Source: RGEC01 sp964475595
Lineage (GTDB): Bacteria; Bacteroidota; Bacteroidia; NS11-12g; UBA955
Assembly (NCBI GenBank): GCA_964475595.1
Contig: CAYYXG010000012.1
Coordinates: 22,526-86,525 of the forward strand
Direction: 5' to 3'
DNA: 64,000 nucleotides
Part shown: one piece after another, positions 62,319-64,000 of the stretch
Layout of the letters: the number at the start of each line of letters is the position of its first letter
Numbering within the stretch: position 1 is the stretch's first letter
Notes under the pieces: model-generated
The model's input: the letters and a program-made list of their open reading frames with translations, nothing else
Told to the model about the DNA's origin: nothing
Database searches by the model: none
Program-made: the position numbers and the translations under genes

Positions 62319-63181
62319 CCTTTTATACCCTTTGGAAATTCAGCCGTCCCCACACCATCATTGGCTCCGTTGTCAGTATCGTGGTGTTGTTTTTGCTTCA
62401 AGGGGGCCATATTGCGATCCATTTTACCCAACTTGCCGTAACGCTGATTTCGGCATTGGGTTGCAATGTGTGCATCACCGGGTTAAACCAGATTGTGGAT
62501 GTGGAGCTGGACAAAATCAACAAGCCGGAGTTGCCGATTGCTGCAGGGAAATTAAGTCTGGGCACAGCTAAGAAAATCGTATGGATTTCCGGCTTGATTG
62601 CTTTGGGTTCTGCTGCCATACTTCATTGGGTGCTGCTGTTGCTCATCGCAATTATCCTGTTGCTGGGTATTGCATATTCACTGCCTCCCGTTCAACTCAA
62701 AAAACATCACCTACCGGCGGCACTGGCCATTACCCTGGTTCGGGGGGTGCTGGTGAATCTGGGTATGGCGATTCATTTTGCCGCTATGTTGCATGGAGAT
62801 TTCCATATACAACCGGTCATTTACCCGATCACCATTTTCATTTCAGCGTTTAGTCTGGCCATTGCCTGGTACAAAGACTTACCTGACAGGGCCGGCGATG
62901 CCCATTTTGGATACAAAACCTTTCCCTTGCTGTATTCACCAAAAATAGCGCTTTATACGGGTGCAACCTTCGTGGTAGCGGCCTATGCCTGGTGCATTTT
63001 ATGGAGCTATCAGCAGGCACAATCCCTGTTGATGTATAGTTTAATCGCACTTAACATCGCGTTTCTGCTTCACCTTACCACTGTTCGATTGCAGGAACAG
63101 GCAAGCATTAGACGGTTTTATCAATTATTCTGGGTGTTTTTCTTTGCCACCTACCTCAGCTTTTTGTGGGTATTGTGCTGA
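62315..63181 (+). CDS. UbiA prenyltransferase, homogentisate phytyltransferase-like (VTE2 type)
   Basis: 288 residues, about nine membrane helices. Opening FSRPHTIIGS is the signature of homogentisate prenyltransferases; the first aspartate motif is N58-Q-x-x-D62-x-x-x-D66 (GLNQIVDVELDKINKP) and the second is K187-D-x-x-D191-x-x-G-D195 (YKDLPDRAGD), the form typical of HPT rather than UbiA proper or MenA. It would join a prenyl diphosphate to an aromatic ring with decarboxylation. Homogentisate synthesis genes are not in the window. Confidence 0.8.
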   Translation: MTFYTLWKFSRPHTIIGSVVSIVVLFLLQGGHIAIHFTQLAVTLISALGCNVCITGLNQIVDVELDKINKPELPIAAGKLSLGTAKKIVWISGLIALGSAAILHWVLLLLIAIILLLGIAYSLPPVQLKKHHLPAALAITLVRGVLVNLGMAIHFAAMLHGDFHIQPVIYPITIFISAFSLAIAWYKDLPDRAGDAHFGYKTFPLLYSPKIALYTGATFVVAAYAWCILWSYQQAQSLLMYSLIALNIAFLLHLTTVRLQEQASIRRFYQLFWVFFFATYLSFLWVLC

Positions 63182-63244
63182 TTGTTTGGATAAAACCGCA
63201 TTTCACCGTTCACCAAACAACAAAACAATTCCAAGTTACCGATT

Positions 63245-64000
63245 CTAAAACGAACGTATCGCTCTTACCCTGTGAGAAGTGGTGCTGCGTGGTGTGGTAC
63301 TTGAACTCCCATTACTGAAGTTGATATACCAGCCGGGAATGGGCAGCGAATTATCTGCAAAACTGCAACTCCAGTAGTTGTCTGAGGCGAAACCTCCCAA
63401 ACCTTTTGTATGCAAACGATTGTACATGAGATCCAGCTCAAACAGGGTAGGAATGCGCCAATCGTGATATTCTTTTCCGGCTGTGCTGTGGTTCGCAGGA
63501 TTGCTGATGGCATCTTCAGACATTCCATAGCTTTTGCTTCCTGAACTTTGGTCAACAGTTTCAGCAATGAGGCCGTGGGTACCTGTGCTGTTTACATAAA
63601 AAACAATTCCTCCGCCGGCGGTATCTCCCACTTTATAAGTAGCATTGCCGGAACCCAATGCATGTCGGGTAATGAAACCCATTTTTGCTATATCGGCCGA
63701 ATCCATGGAAGGCATTTTCACAAAGCCGCCCTTGCTCAGGAATAAGGTATCAGATTTTAAACTCAGCACCTGCAATTCATTGCTGCTGGACGTATCGGGG
63801 ATATGCACTTCAGGTAATATCACAAAACCTCCCCTGCTAAGGAAGATGGTATCGTTCCTGCGAGTTAGCACCTGTAACTCATTGGTAGCCGAAGAATCCT
63901 TCGTAATTATTTTGGGCAATACCACAAAACCACCACTGCTGAGGAAGATGGTATCGTTTGAAAGTGACAACACCTGCAACTCGTTGGTGACGGAAGTATC
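63245..64000 (-). CDS. Repeat protein with DUF1566 (Lcl-like) C-terminal domain, partial
   Basis: Open to the window edge, so the N-terminus is missing; 251 codons are visible. At least three tandem copies of a 34-residue repeat with the core NELQVLSLSNDTIFLSSGGF precede a C-terminal domain with GDTAGGGIVFYV, DWRIPTLFELDLMYNRL, NYWSCSF and a final SHRVRAIRSF, the pattern of DUF1566. Such proteins in Bacteroidota are secreted or phage-tail-like repeat proteins; the biological role is unknown. It converges on the UbiA gene with 63 bp between. Confidence 0.75.
   Translation of the reverse strand, partial: DTSVTNELQVLSLSNDTIFLSSGGFVVLPKIITKDSSATNELQVLTRRNDTIFLSRGGFVILPEVHIPDTSSSNELQVLSLKSDTLFLSKGGFVKMPSMDSADIAKMGFITRHALGSGNATYKVGDTAGGGIVFYVNSTGTHGLIAETVDQSSGSKSYGMSEDAISNPANHSTAGKEYHDWRIPTLFELDLMYNRLHTKGLGGFASDNYWSCSFADNSLPIPGWYINFSNGSSSTTPRSTTSHRVRAIRSF

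Noticed and set aside
63182..63220. TTGTTTGG/CCAAACAA inverted repeat after the UbiA gene
   Set aside because: Loop of 23 nt and no T-run; too weak to call a terminator.

Overview
The window is a 64-kb piece of a Bacteroidota chromosome, probably close to the Chitinophagia/Sphingobacteriia side of the phylum. The clues are a gingipain-type C25 peptidase of the type IX secretion kind, a TonB receptor with an N-terminal carboxypeptidase-like domain, a BatA-type protein, many small lipoproteins, and promoters of the Bacteroidota form TAnnTTTG (about twenty seen). Shine-Dalgarno sites are mostly absent. No phage, CRISPR array, rRNA or complete insertion sequence was seen.

Layout. 1-18 kb: a partial giant C25 peptidase, an RsmI-like methylase, an alpha-oxoamine synthase (sphingoid or sulfonolipid base type), a ComEA-like protein, acyl-CoA dehydrogenase, bS21, a glycosylasparaginase, XerC/D recombinase and a hibernation factor. 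After these come minus-strand genes for RidA, saccharopine dehydrogenase, a TrmH methylase, a metal-ligand-less dihydroorotase homologue, BatA, a thioesterase and a deoxynucleoside kinase. 18-33 kb: an ABC exporter, then the long minus-strand information-processing block, transcribed tRNA-Thr, tRNA-Tyr, tRNA-Gly, tRNA-Thr, tuf, tRNA-Trp, secE, nusG, rplK, rplA, rplJ, rplL, rpoB, rpoC. 33-44 kb: DUF4340, a DjlA-like co-chaperone, an EamA transporter, a small His/Cys-rich protein with a TonB receptor and a lipoprotein (probably metal uptake), gcvT, a MacB-like permease, an A-type Fe-S carrier and a methylmalonyl-CoA mutase catalytic subunit. 44-57 kb: dnaA, dgkA, aspS, thiL, an ALDH8-like dehydrogenase, gpmI, a SPOR protein, a Fur regulator, purA, an FAH-family hydrolase, a PfkB kinase and tRNA-Asn.

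56.8-60.1 kb is an AT-rich, gene-poor accessory stretch with a hotdog thioesterase gene next to an attC-like imperfect palindrome, a tRNA-tail-like sequence with a terminator, an AAA/DUF4143 ATPase and a tiny lipoprotein. 60.1-63.2 kb holds the most interesting locus: a single membrane protein fusing a phytol-kinase-like (VTE5) half to a DUF92/phytyl-phosphate-kinase-like (VTE6) half, divergent from a methyltransferase that is translationally coupled to a homogentisate-phytyltransferase-like UbiA protein. Together they look like an isoprenol-salvage and prenylquinol (tocopherol-like) pathway, unexpected in a non-phototroph. The window ends in a repeat protein with a DUF1566 C-terminal domain.

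Other points of interest are the inactive-looking PyrC homologue read immediately after the BatA gene, a recurring TAnnTTTG-N4-ATG arrangement that predicts leaderless mRNAs, and several terminator-like hairpins placed on or beside start codons.
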